Below are positions 7,248-15,429 of a stretch of 64,000 bases of DNA, piece after piece (within the stretch, counting starts at the first letter, position 1; each line of letters opens with the position of its first letter). The DNA is taken from assembly GCA_002423285.1 (NCBI GenBank), contig DIVF01000014.1, forward strand, positions 866 through 64,865. The letters run 5' to 3'. A model generated the notes under the pieces. It was not told the DNA's origin. It did no database searches and worked only from the letters and a program-made list of their open reading frames with translations. The position numbers and the translations under genes are program-made. This DNA comes from Micavibrio sp. UBA6139. GTDB lineage: Bacteria > Pseudomonadota > Alphaproteobacteria > Micavibrionales > Micavibrionaceae.

Positions 7248-7381
7248 GAATCCTCACTATTCTGTGCAGAATCCGTGCAGATTTTTTCGCTAACTCATTG
7301 ATCTGCCGTATCTGTGCTTACTATGTGTAGATGAGTATAACACAAAATAGTGAATAAAAACAGAATGATAGGATGAGTATC

Positions 7382-7465
7382 TCATCCCCGCGCAGGCGGG
7401 GATCCAGGGCCACAAGCTCAAAATGGAGTTTTTCCTCCCTGGATCCCCGGTCAAGCCGGGGATGA
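7382..7465. repeat. Nested palindromic intergenic repeat
   Basis: TCATCCCC (7382-7389) pairs with GGGGATGA (7458-7465) and ATCCAGGG (7402-7409) with CCCTGGAT (7437-7444). Each arm also holds its own hairpin (CCCCGC/GCGGGG and CCCCGG/CCGGGG), so the whole can form a cloverleaf-like or cruciform structure. Short repeats of the form TCATCCCCGCGnAnGCGGGGATC are scattered through many alphaproteobacterial genomes. It sits between the integrase promoter and the nuo terminator. Confidence 0.75.
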
Positions 7466-7499
7466 CAAAAAGGGGAATGGAGATGACAGTGTGAGAATA

Positions 7500-7532
7500 A
7501 AAAAAGCCGCTGTTTGTGACAGCGGCTTTTTT
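7500..7532 (-). terminator. Intrinsic terminator after nuoD
   Basis: A6-GCCGCTG, 7-nt loop, CAGCGGC-T6. The stem is flanked by A and T runs, so it can work in both directions. It ends the nuoABCD transcript 22 bases after nuoD. Confidence 0.9.
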
Positions 7533-7553
7533 ATTAAACTGACATTCTTGATT

Positions 7554-8762
7554 TTAGCGGTCAATCTCGCCAAACACGATATCCATTGAACCAATAATCG
7601 ATACCGCATCGGCCAGCATGTGTCCTTTGGACATGAAATCCATGCCTGCAAGGTGGGCAAAACCGGGCGCACGGATGCGGCAACGATATGGGCGGTTGGA
7701 ACCATCAGCGACCAGATAGACGCCGAATTCGCCCTTTGGTGCTTCAACGGCGGCATAGGTTTCGCCGGCTGGAACGTGAAACCCTTCAGTGAACAGTTTG
7801 AAATGGTGGATCAAGGCTTCCATCGAACGCTTCATTTCGGCGCGTGGTGGCGGTGTGACTTTATGGTCGTTCACGCGCACCGGACCGCCCGGCATTTTTT
7901 CAAGGCACTGCTTCATGATCTTGACCGACTGGCGCATTTCTTCCATGCGGATCAGATAACGGGCATAACAATCGCCTGTTTTACCGACTGGGATATCAAA
8001 ATCGAGCGCGGAATAACATTCATAAGGTTGATTACGGCGCAAATCCCACGCCACACCGGAACCGCGCAGCATTGGACCGGTGAAGGCCCAATCAATCGCC
8101 TGTTCACGGGTGACAACACCAATATCAACGGTCCGCTGTTTGAAAATGCGGTTATTGGTCAGCAGGGAATCCAGATCGTCCAGAACCGGGATGATGGATT
8201 TATCGGCCCATTCATACATGTCCTCAGCCAGACCCGCTGGCAGATCTTGTGAAACCCCACCCGGACGGAAATAGTTTGCGTGCAAACGCGCACCGCAAAC
8301 ACGCTCATAAAATTCCATCCCCTTTTCGCGCTCCTCAAAGCCCCACAAGGCCGGGGTGATCGCGCCAACATCCAGTGCGAATGTTGTGATGTTCAAAAGG
8401 TGGTTCAAAATACGGGTCAGTTCGGAAAACAGAACGCGAATATATTGCGCGCGGTCCGGAACAGTAATGCCCAGCAATTTTTCAACGGACAACGCGTAAG
8501 CGTGTTCCTGATTCATCGGGCTGACGTAATCAAGGCGGTCAAAATACGGAACGGCCTGAATATAGGTTTTATATTCAATCAGCTTTTCGGTCCCACGGTG
8601 AAGAAGGCCGATATGCGGATCGGCCCGTTCAACAACTTCGCCGTCCATCTCTAAAACCAGACGCAAAACGCCATGCGCCGCAGGGTGCTGCGGCCCGAAG
8701 TTCATTGTATAGGGGCGGATTTGCGTTTCTTCGCCGATATCCAGTGTGGCTGCGTTTTCCAT
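7554..8762 (-). CDS. nuoD: NADH-quinone oxidoreductase subunit D
   Basis: The 49-kDa subunit of complex I, in the peripheral arm next to the quinone site. Its 402 residues are usual for the family. It opens with the conserved QIRPYTMNFGPQHPAAHGVLRL, has the HIGLLHRGTEKLIE block and ends with the typical GSMDIVFGEIDR. Its ATG overlaps the nuoC stop. It is the last gene of nuoABCD here; a terminator follows instead of nuoE. Confidence 0.98.
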   Translation of the reverse strand: MENAATLDIGEETQIRPYTMNFGPQHPAAHGVLRLVLEMDGEVVERADPHIGLLHRGTEKLIEYKTYIQAVPYFDRLDYVSPMNQEHAYALSVEKLLGITVPDRAQYIRVLFSELTRILNHLLNITTFALDVGAITPALWGFEEREKGMEFYERVCGARLHANYFRPGGVSQDLPAGLAEDMYEWADKSIIPVLDDLDSLLTNNRIFKQRTVDIGVVTREQAIDWAFTGPMLRGSGVAWDLRRNQPYECYSALDFDIPVGKTGDCYARYLIRMEEMRQSVKIMKQCLEKMPGGPVRVNDHKVTPPPRAEMKRSMEALIHHFKLFTEGFHVPAGETYAAVEAPKGEFGVYLVADGSNRPYRCRIRAPGFAHLAGMDFMSKGHMLADAVSIIGSMDIVFGEIDR

Positions 8763-9433
8763 TAGATAACTTCCTTCTCAGCACGCAGATCGCGGTAACC
8801 GCGTTCAGGGCGCATGGCTTTTTCATCGCCGGGCAGCTGCATATCGGTCATGGCTTCCCACGGGCTGGTAAAATCGAAACGACGGAAATCCTGCGTCAGT
8901 TTTACAGGTTCATAAACGACGCGCTTGCGTTCCTCGTCATAGCGCAGCTCCACATACCCGGTCAGCGGGAAATCTTTACGCTGTGGGTGCCCTTCAAAAC
9001 CATAATCGGTCAGGATGCGGCGCATGTCCGGGTGGTTGTTGAAATAAACGCCGTACATGTCCCACACTTCGCGTTCAAACCAGTTGGCGGCGCTGAACGT
9101 GCCAACGGCTGTTGGAACAGGTGTGTTTTCATCGGTGTTGACCTTGACGCGAATACGCGCGTTTTTGGACAGGGACAACAGATTGTAAATCACTTCAAAA
9201 CGCTCGATACGGTCCGGATAATCCGCACCGCACAGATCAACCAGCATTTTGAATTCGCACACCGCGTCATCGCGCAGGAATTCAAGTACGGAAATGATCG
9301 CATCGCGTTTGGCCACGAATGTAATCACATCGCTGGCGACATAATGGCTTTCAATGGCATCGCCAAGTTTTTCCACGACATAGGCCGCGAAATCAAATTC
9401 TGGTTCTGGAATGATGACTGTTTCTTCGGTCAT
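8762..9433 (-). CDS. nuoC: NADH-quinone oxidoreductase subunit C
   Basis: The 30-kDa complex I subunit that packs against NuoD. It has 223 residues with the signature NWFEREVWDMYGVYFNNHPDMRRILTDYGFEGHPQRKDFPLTGY. It is a separate protein and not fused to NuoD as in enterobacteria, which is the alphaproteobacterial/mitochondrial arrangement. It lies 5 bases after nuoB and overlaps nuoD. Confidence 0.98.
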   Translation of the reverse strand: MTEETVIIPEPEFDFAAYVVEKLGDAIESHYVASDVITFVAKRDAIISVLEFLRDDAVCEFKMLVDLCGADYPDRIERFEVIYNLLSLSKNARIRVKVNTDENTPVPTAVGTFSAANWFEREVWDMYGVYFNNHPDMRRILTDYGFEGHPQRKDFPLTGYVELRYDEERKRVVYEPVKLTQDFRRFDFTSPWEAMTDMQLPGDEKAMRPERGYRDLRAEKEVI

Positions 9434-9438
9434 GGCGA

Positions 9439-10014
9439 TTACCTCACAATCCGCGTGTCTTCACGCTGGATCTTCTTTTGCAACTGTAACAGGCCATAAA
9501 CGAGTGCCTCAGCGGTCGGTGGGCAACCGGGAACATAAATATCAACAGGAACGATCCGGTCGCATCCACGCACCACGGAATAGGAATAATGGTAATACCC
9601 GCCACCATTCGCGCACGAACCCATGGAAATAACCCAGCGTGGTTCTGGCATCTGGTCATAAACCTTACGCAGCGCCGGGGCCATTTTGTTGGTCAGGGTT
9701 CCGGCAACAATCATCACGTCGGATTGACGCGGGCTGGGACGCGGGATGATACCAAAACGGTCAAGGTCATAGCGAGACATATAAGCATGGATCATCTCCA
9801 CCGCGCAGCACGCCAGACCAAATGTCATCGGCCACATCGATCCGGTGCGTGCCCAGTCGAACAGGTTATCGGCCTGCGTCAGAAGGAAACCCTTCTCACT
9901 CAAATGCTTTGAAATTGCTGCTGGAACGACATCCTGCGTCGATGCGGGTGGCATCGGGATGGATGTGCGTAAATCGACAGGTGGTGCGGTAACAACGTGA
10001 CGGTCATGCGACAT
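9439..10014 (-). CDS. nuoB: NADH-quinone oxidoreductase subunit B
   Basis: The PSST subunit that holds the terminal [4Fe-4S] cluster N2, which passes electrons to quinone. Cluster ligands are visible as the CC pair in FGLACCAVEMIH, C in SMGSCANGGGYYHYSYSV and C in VPGCPPTAEALVYGL. It has 191 residues with a short N-terminal extension. It follows nuoA by 9 bases in the operon. Confidence 0.98.
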   Translation of the reverse strand: MSHDRHVVTAPPVDLRTSIPMPPASTQDVVPAAISKHLSEKGFLLTQADNLFDWARTGSMWPMTFGLACCAVEMIHAYMSRYDLDRFGIIPRPSPRQSDVMIVAGTLTNKMAPALRKVYDQMPEPRWVISMGSCANGGGYYHYSYSVVRGCDRIVPVDIYVPGCPPTAEALVYGLLQLQKKIQREDTRIVR

Positions 10015-10023
10015 GATAAATTC

Positions 10024-10395
10024 TTACTCCCACTCTAACGCACCTTTTTTCCATTCATAGACGAACCCGATTGTCAGGATGCCGAGGAATGAAACCATTG
10101 ACCAGAAACCAAACAACCCGATTTCCCCAAGGCTCACCGCCCACGGAAACAGGAAGGCAACTTCCAGATCAAAAATAATAAACAGAATTGCGACCAGATA
10201 AAACCGCACATCGAATTTATGCCGCGCATCGCTGAACGCTTCGAACCCGCATTCATAAGCGGAGAGCTTTTCAGTATCCGGATTGCGCAAACCCACCAGA
10301 AAGGACGCAACAATCATCAAACACGACAACCCACCGGCAATCGCGAAGAAAACAAGAATGGGCAGATATTCGGCAAGGAAAGAAGCAGGCACCAT
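10024..10395 (-). CDS. nuoA: NADH-quinone oxidoreductase subunit A
   Basis: A small membrane subunit of complex I with 123 residues and three predicted transmembrane helices (about 8-32, 66-88 and 93-115). The family signature KLSAYECGFEAF with the acidic loop DARHKFDVRFYLVAILFIIFDLEVAFLFPW is present. It is the first gene of nuoABCD. Confidence 0.97.
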   Translation of the reverse strand: MVPASFLAEYLPILVFFAIAGGLSCLMIVASFLVGLRNPDTEKLSAYECGFEAFSDARHKFDVRFYLVAILFIIFDLEVAFLFPWAVSLGEIGLFGFWSMVSFLGILTIGFVYEWKKGALEWE

Positions 10396-10783
10396 TGGAA
10401 TTACTCGGCCAAAGTTTAAGACGCCCCATTTTTACCAATGGTTTGAAGAATTTAAAAGGCCTTTCAACGGCTTTTCCCCGATCTCGGTAAAAAACCCGCG
10501 CCCTTATGAATCCGGAGCACAAATCATAATGTTCTGACAAATGCCAGAGTCAGGATTATTGCTGCAAACCATTCACAACAGACTTATGTCAATTTTATTA
10601 AAATAATGCCTAACCCCTTCAAACATTAAGATTTTAAGGGCCGGGTTAGTAACACTTGTGTTCATTTTGTGCTCATTGTGCAGAGCAGCTTACATTGCGC
10701 CCCAAGCCCCCTATCTGGCTGTGTGTACCGGGGAACACGAAACCACGCGAAACCCGGTTTTCACTATTTCAAAGGAGATCATA
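10396..10783. promoter_or_regulatory. Divergent intergenic region between nuoA and the stress cluster, with a possible EcfG promoter
   Basis: No gene is supported in these 388 bases; they must hold the promoters of nuoA (minus) and of the DUF883 gene (plus). GGAAC at 10732-10736 followed about 18 bases later by CGGTT resembles the alphaproteobacterial general-stress sigma factor EcfG consensus (GGAAC-N16/17-CGTT). Spacing and -10 are imperfect. CTAACCC near 10610 and GGGTTAG near 10645 form a loose inverted repeat. Confidence 0.35.
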
Positions 10784-11086
10784 ATGAACACACCACACAG
10801 CCAAAAATCGGCCCAGGCCCTGCAAGCAGACGCTCACAGCATTAAAGAAGATCTGCGCGCCATCAAGGATGACAGCATTACCTTGGCCAAAGATCTGAAA
10901 CACGACGGCATCGAAGCAGCCAAGTCTGTATCGAATGACGTGAAAGATAAAGTGGGCGACCTGAAAGCTCAAGCAGCCACACAGCTGAAAGGCCTGGAAC
11001 AGGAAGTCAAAACCCGTCCGCTGCAAAGCATGGCGATTGCCTTCGCTGCCGGAGCCTTGACCAGCATCCTTCTTGGCCGGAGATAA
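10784..11086 (+). CDS. DUF883 (ElaB/YqjD-like) membrane-anchored protein
   Basis: A 100-residue protein with a long charged, coiled-coil-prone helix (about 10-80) and a C-terminal hydrophobic segment ending AAGALTSILLGRR, the layout of ElaB/YqjD/YgaM proteins. E. coli members tether ribosomes to the inner membrane in stationary phase; whether this one does is unknown. ATG 10784 has a strong AAAGGAGA site. An in-frame start further upstream (10658) has no support. It is followed after 3 bases by a YqjE-like membrane gene, matching the yqjD-yqjE order elsewhere. Confidence 0.85.
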   Translation: MNTPHSQKSAQALQADAHSIKEDLRAIKDDSITLAKDLKHDGIEAAKSVSNDVKDKVGDLKAQAATQLKGLEQEVKTRPLQSMAIAFAAGALTSILLGRR

Positions 11087-11089
11087 ACA

Positions 11090-11527
11090 ATGACGGTCGC
11101 AACACAACTCGTTGGACATGTGCTGGTTGATAAGTTGATCAGCGGCGGGTTGCTGACCGGAGCGAAACAGGCAGCCGGACAAGGAGCGCTCCTCCTCCTG
11201 TCCGGTTTCCTGATTTGTTTTGGAATTGGGTTATTCCTTCTGGCGGCCTATTGGCGGCTGGATGTGGCAAACACGCCGGAAATGTCTGCCATCACAGCCG
11301 GAGTCATCAGCTTCGGCCTCGCGGCCATTATCGGCGGAATCATGTTCCTGATGGCAAAGATACGCCAACGTAAGGCGCAAAGACTGCAACGGGAGATCGC
11401 AGATATACTGACAACCCTCGTCGGCACAGTTGACGAAGACGTCAGCAATGCGATCCGCGAAAACCCGAAAACAGCGGCCCTGCTGGCGTTCTTAACCGGA
11501 TATCTGGCCAGTGACCGTGTCCTTTAA
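11090..11527 (+). CDS. Membrane protein, YqjE/phage-holin-like
   Basis: A 145-residue protein with two strong transmembrane helices (about 32-54 and 68-92), a basic segment (KIRQRKAQRLQREI) and a weakly hydrophobic C-terminus ending GYLASDRVL. The helix-hairpin layout and position after a DUF883 gene suggest the YqjE family. Sequence similarity is weak, so the call rests on topology and context. It is likely co-transcribed with the DUF883 gene. Confidence 0.6.
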   Translation: MTVATQLVGHVLVDKLISGGLLTGAKQAAGQGALLLLSGFLICFGIGLFLLAAYWRLDVANTPEMSAITAGVISFGLAAIIGGIMFLMAKIRQRKAQRLQREIADILTTLVGTVDEDVSNAIRENPKTAALLAFLTGYLASDRVL

Positions 11528-11571
11528 AAATTACAAAAGTAATAACAACAATAATAATCTGGAGAACTGAA

Positions 11572-11709
11572 ATGAGCTTTAAATTCCCCCTCTTAACATT
11601 GGCCTTGGTTGCATTTGCAGGCCTTGCTTTGACAGCGTGCAATACCATGGAGGGCGCAGGCCGTGACATTCAAGGCGCTGGTTCTGCTGTAGAAGACGCT
11701 GCTCAATAA
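11572..11709 (+). CDS. Entericidin-like small lipoprotein
   Basis: A 45-residue lipoprotein. Signal peptide, lipobox LTAC (Cys23), then NTMEGAGRDIQGAGSAVEDAA, the amphipathic Gly/Ala pattern of entericidin A/B. These lipoproteins are linked to envelope stress and stationary phase. GGAG lies 10 bases before ATG. It sits between the YqjE-like gene and a 23-residue peptide gene. Confidence 0.9.
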   Translation: MSFKFPLLTLALVAFAGLALTACNTMEGAGRDIQGAGSAVEDAAQ

Positions 11710-11730
11710 AAAAACGAGAAGAGGTGCATC

Positions 11731-11802
11731 ATGAAAAGCATTATCTTATGGGCGATCGGCATCCCGATCCCGCTGATCATCCTTTATAATATTTTCTTTT
11801 AA
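11731..11802 (+). CDS. 23-residue hydrophobic membrane peptide
   Basis: MKSIILWAIGIPIPLIILYN then IFF: a single transmembrane helix with the G-I-P-I-P kink. Similar tiny peptides (WLxGIPIPxIIL) occur in many proteobacteria, but their role is unknown to me. GAGGTG lies 5 bases before ATG 11731, and a terminator follows the stop by 4 bases, which supports it as the last gene of the stress cluster. Confidence 0.7.
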   Translation: MKSIILWAIGIPIPLIILYNIFF

Positions 11803-11806
11803 CGAC

Positions 11807-11835
11807 AAAAGGCCGGGCGAAACCCCGGCCTTTTT
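11807..11835 (+). terminator. Intrinsic terminator of the stress cluster
   Basis: A4-GGCCGGG, loop, CCCGGCC-T5. It ends the DUF883-YqjE-entericidin-peptide transcript. Confidence 0.9.
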
Positions 11836-11895
11836 GTTATCCATTCGCCAAAAGCAAAAGGGTTAGCCGTTACCGGCTAACCCCTTGAACTGAAA

Positions 11896-11972
11896 TGGCG
11901 CGAGCGACGGGACTTGAACCCGCGACCTCCTGCGTGACAGGCAGGCATTCTAACCAACTGAACTACGCCCGC
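11896..11972 (-). tRNA. tRNA-Asp (GTC)
   Basis: The cloverleaf folds with acceptor GCGGGCG/CGCTCGC, anticodon loop CTGTCAC (anticodon GTC), T-loop GGGTTCAAGTCCC, discriminator G and encoded CCA (11896-11898). Confidence 0.97.
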
Positions 11973-12040
11973 ATCTCAGTGGCGGTATCAGTACAGAAAC
12001 TTGGGGTGGATTTCAACCCCTTTCTGACGATACCCCCAAA

Positions 12041-13162
12041 TTAAGCGACAAGTTCCTTCGGAGCCTCGACATATTCAAGATTTAAGGACTCTGCGACCCC
12101 CTTATGGGTGATTTTGCCCTTGCAGACATTCAGGCCACGGCGGAGGTTTGGGTCTTCCAGCAGGGCTTTTTTCCAGCCCTTATTGGCCAGCGCCAGCGCA
12201 TACGGCAAAACGGCGTTATTCAGGGCCAAGGCAGAGGTTAACGGCACCGCGCCCGGCATATTGGCCACGCAATAGTGAATTACCCCGTCCACGGTGTAAA
12301 CCGGATCATTATGGGTGGTTGCGCGGCTGGTTTCGAAGCAGCCGCCCTGATCGATGGCAATATCGACCATGATCGTGCCCGGTTTCATGGTTTTCAGCAT
12401 GTCCTTGGTCACCAGCATCGGTGCAGACGCCCCCGGCACCAGAACAGCCCCAATGATAAGATCGCTATAGGTGACAGCCTTTTCGATGAAATCGACGCTG
12501 GAATAAACAACGCGGGCTGTGCCGTGGAAATAATCATCCAGCCAGCGCATCCGGTCATGACCCTTTTCAAGGATGGTAACATCCGCGCCCATGCCAACGG
12601 CAACCTTGGCCGCGTTAAACCCGGCAACACCGCCGCCCAGAACCAGAACCTTGGCCGGTGGAACACCCGGTACGCCGCACAACAGGCGACCCAGACCGCC
12701 CATGTGTTTTTGCAGGTAATGTGAGCCAACAATCGCGGACAGACGCCCAGCGACCTCGCTCATCGGGGCCAGCAATGGCAGGCCCTTACCATCCGGACCC
12801 GTGACCGTTTCATAGGCAATCGCCACGCATTTGGAATCCATCAAACCGCGTGTTTGTTCTGCATCAGCGGCCAGATGCAAGTAAGTGAACAACACCTGAT
12901 CTTCGCGCAACATCGCGCATTCAACGGCTTGTGGTTCTTTAACCTTAATCACCATGTCGGCTTCGGCGAAGATTTCCTTGGCTGTCGCGCGGATCTCGGC
13001 GCCGGCCTTTTTGTAATCTTCATCCGTAAAGTTAATGCCAAGCCCCGCCCCGGTTTCAACAATCACCGAATGCCCGTAGGCCACGAATTCTTTAACGGAA
13101 GATGGAACAACACCAACGCGATGTTCCTGTGCCTTGATTTCCTTGGGTACGCCGATTTTCAT
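12041..13162 (-). CDS. ald: Alanine dehydrogenase
   Basis: Catalyses reversible L-alanine to pyruvate plus ammonia with NAD. Its 373 residues match the family. MKIGVPKEIKAQEHRVGVVPSSVKEF carries the substrate-binding Arg; the catalytic HLAADAEQ His, the Rossmann motif VLGGGVAGFNAAKVAVGMGA and DIAIDQGGCFETSRATTHNDP are all present. It is a single-gene unit, divergent from the HEXXH lipoprotein. Confidence 0.97.
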   Translation of the reverse strand: MKIGVPKEIKAQEHRVGVVPSSVKEFVAYGHSVIVETGAGLGINFTDEDYKKAGAEIRATAKEIFAEADMVIKVKEPQAVECAMLREDQVLFTYLHLAADAEQTRGLMDSKCVAIAYETVTGPDGKGLPLLAPMSEVAGRLSAIVGSHYLQKHMGGLGRLLCGVPGVPPAKVLVLGGGVAGFNAAKVAVGMGADVTILEKGHDRMRWLDDYFHGTARVVYSSVDFIEKAVTYSDLIIGAVLVPGASAPMLVTKDMLKTMKPGTIMVDIAIDQGGCFETSRATTHNDPVYTVDGVIHYCVANMPGAVPLTSALALNNAVLPYALALANKGWKKALLEDPNLRRGLNVCKGKITHKGVAESLNLEYVEAPKELVA

Positions 13163-13356
13163 GCCAGATGCTCCTGTGCATATTGGGTGGTGAAAAGATG
13201 AACCTGTTTATCGGGAATCCGGGGATTTAGCTATATGCAGCGCAGCAGTTGGCAAAACCCCATCACCGCGTACCAATTAAAGAATTATTGAAAAGCGATA
13301 GACAAACGGCCAAAGGCACGCTTAGATACAAAAAACAAATTAGAACAGGGATTATC

Positions 13357-14613
13357 ATGAATAAGAACGCAAAACTGTTGGGTGCTGTTGCCTTGTCTTT
13401 GGGAACGATTTTCAGCTCTGGTTGCAGCACCATGGGGCCGCGCAGCGCCGATAATGATAATCCCCCGACATCTGACCTGAACGGTCTAGCCAGAATTTTC
13501 AACAGCGTGGCCAGCATCCCCGTCACCATGGTCGATAGCACTTTTGCCAAAAAATTAATAACAATGGCGCAGCGGGATCAAATCTCCCCGACCATCATTC
13601 TCTCCCACAAGATTGAGCTGGAAACCGGCGTTCAACCAAACCCGGAATCTATGCAAGCGATGGGCATGTTGATTGTAAAAAACTCACCTGCAGCATTGCG
13701 CAGACCTGAACCAGGCCCCGATGGGGAAATGGGTCCGGAAAAACTGTGCCTTGTTTATGCAGACCTGCCCGGTGATGCAGAAAAAGGCACCATCCACGCG
13801 ATGGTAAAAATTGATAAAGAATCATTGTCAGACACCATTCCGGCCCTGCTAGCAGATAAAATTGATATCCCCGCCGATCTGGCAGAACGTATGATTAAGC
13901 TGCATGAAGGATTCCACTGCGCTGATAGATACTATGTTCCACCAAGACTGGAGATTCAGAGCCAAATACAAAAATCCACCGGCAACTATGCCGAAGACGG
14001 GGCTTTACGTCTGGAAATAGACGCTCTGACCAATCGTGCGGAAACTTTCGCCGATGTCGCCATGATCTTGAAAATGGCACAGGAAGGCCACCGCGATGTT
14101 ATTGCACCCCATGCCGCCATTCGCAGCATCGCGCAAGCTCATAGCTTTGTAAGCCACGTTACAAATCCGGGCTTTGCCGCCTCTACTCTGGCGCAAGCGT
14201 CAGGCTTTCAGGCCAGCCCGGCAACAGGGTGGCCTGACAACCTGACATATGTTTCTGTCCCCGGTCTGGCCCACAACACGGTAAAGGGTGTTCTGGCGGC
14301 ACAGGAATTCGTGAACTCGAAATGGGATTGGCAATTGCGGGCGATGTCGATGGAAGACATCATGAAAAAGGCCCATGAAATTACTGAAGAAACAACAATG
14401 AGCGCAGACCAGCTTCGCGGCCTGTCCTACACAATGTGGGCGGCACCACGCGAAATAATCGGCGAAACGCAGGCACCGCTGGCAGAAAAACTCTGCCCGC
14501 CACCCTGCGCAACAGCGATTACAAAAGAACAACGTGAACTGGGCAAGGCCGCCATCGCGGATTACAAAAAAACCATCGACCGTGCCCTGATCCCGTTTAT
14601 CAAAGCCCCTTAA
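13357..14613 (+). CDS. Lipoprotein with HEXXH metalloprotease-like motif, function unknown
   Basis: A 418-residue lipoprotein. Signal peptide with lipobox SSGC (Cys23), so it is probably attached to the envelope. Near the middle, MIKLHEGFHCADRYYV contains HEGFH, a perfect HExxH zinc-binding motif. About 50 residues later LTNRAETFADVA offers a Glu that could be the third ligand, as in gluzincins. I do not recognise the rest. ATG 13357 is preferred to the upstream in-frame start at 13249 because it begins the signal peptide. It overlaps the 3' end of the dienelactone hydrolase gene on the other strand by four bases. Confidence 0.7.
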   Translation: MNKNAKLLGAVALSLGTIFSSGCSTMGPRSADNDNPPTSDLNGLARIFNSVASIPVTMVDSTFAKKLITMAQRDQISPTIILSHKIELETGVQPNPESMQAMGMLIVKNSPAALRRPEPGPDGEMGPEKLCLVYADLPGDAEKGTIHAMVKIDKESLSDTIPALLADKIDIPADLAERMIKLHEGFHCADRYYVPPRLEIQSQIQKSTGNYAEDGALRLEIDALTNRAETFADVAMILKMAQEGHRDVIAPHAAIRSIAQAHSFVSHVTNPGFAASTLAQASGFQASPATGWPDNLTYVSVPGLAHNTVKGVLAAQEFVNSKWDWQLRAMSMEDIMKKAHEITEETTMSADQLRGLSYTMWAAPREIIGETQAPLAEKLCPPPCATAITKEQRELGKAAIADYKKTIDRALIPFIKAP

Positions 14614-15389
14614 GGCTTCAACGCGGCCCTTAGGAAATCAAGGGTCGCGTCCCATGACCGCAGGTCAGCCTTTTCGTTATAGGCAGCACCTTTGGATGGG
14701 TCGTTTCCGGCTTCTTTTTCAGTGAAGGCATGAACAGCATCGCCATACATGGTTAAGGCCCAATCGGCCTTGGCCGCAGCCATTTCCTGGGTAAATCCGT
14801 GGACTTCTTCATGAGGGACGTGGGGATCGACTGCACCGTGGTGAATCTGGATCGATGCTTTGATGACGCCCGGTTTTGACACAGGGGCCTTGCTGCCCAG
14901 ACCGCCGTGGAAGCTGACTGCGGCTAGAATCTCAGCACCACTGCGCGCCAGTTCCAACGCCATCGTCCCGCCGAAGCAATAACCGATAATGGCGATCTTT
15001 GATGTATCGACACCCTTTTGCGTTTTGATGAAATCCAGTGCGGCGTTCAGGCGTTGACGCGCCAGAACAGGATCACCCTTATATTTCCCGGCTTCGGCCC
15101 CGGCGGTTTCTGGTGTTTGCGGGCGAATACCCTGACCATACATATCAATGACAAAGGCGTTATAGCCCTGTGCGGCCAGCATATCAGCGCGGCTGCGTTC
15201 ATATTCGCCAGCCCCTTTCCATTGATGGACAACCAGAATGGTCGGGGCGTTCCCGGTGACGCCATCGGGGCGCACCATATAACCTTCTAGCGTGGTGTCA
15301 CCGTCCTTATAGAGCAGCGTTTCACCCGCGAAGGCAGGCATGGCAAACAGCATCAGGGCGGCGGCAAGGATATGGCGGAATGTGATCAT
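14610..15389 (-). CDS. Secreted dienelactone hydrolase family protein
   Basis: A 259-residue alpha/beta hydrolase with an N-terminal signal peptide (ending AFA-GE), so it acts outside the cytoplasm. It has the nucleophile Cys of the DLH motif in GYCFGGTMALELARSGAE, an Asp in HGAVDPHVPHEE and His in GDAVHAFTEKEAGNDPSKGAAYNEKAD. The Cys nucleophile fits dienelactone hydrolases better than esterases. The natural substrate is unknown. GGAG lies 8 bases before ATG 15389. The upstream in-frame start at 15458 would bury the signal peptide. Confidence 0.88.
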   Translation of the reverse strand: MITFRHILAAALMLFAMPAFAGETLLYKDGDTTLEGYMVRPDGVTGNAPTILVVHQWKGAGEYERSRADMLAAQGYNAFVIDMYGQGIRPQTPETAGAEAGKYKGDPVLARQRLNAALDFIKTQKGVDTSKIAIIGYCFGGTMALELARSGAEILAAVSFHGGLGSKAPVSKPGVIKASIQIHHGAVDPHVPHEEVHGFTQEMAAAKADWALTMYGDAVHAFTEKEAGNDPSKGAAYNEKADLRSWDATLDFLRAALKP

Positions 15390-15429
15390 GTGAATCTCCT
15401 GTTGATAGACAGGATGATACCCAAAGCCC

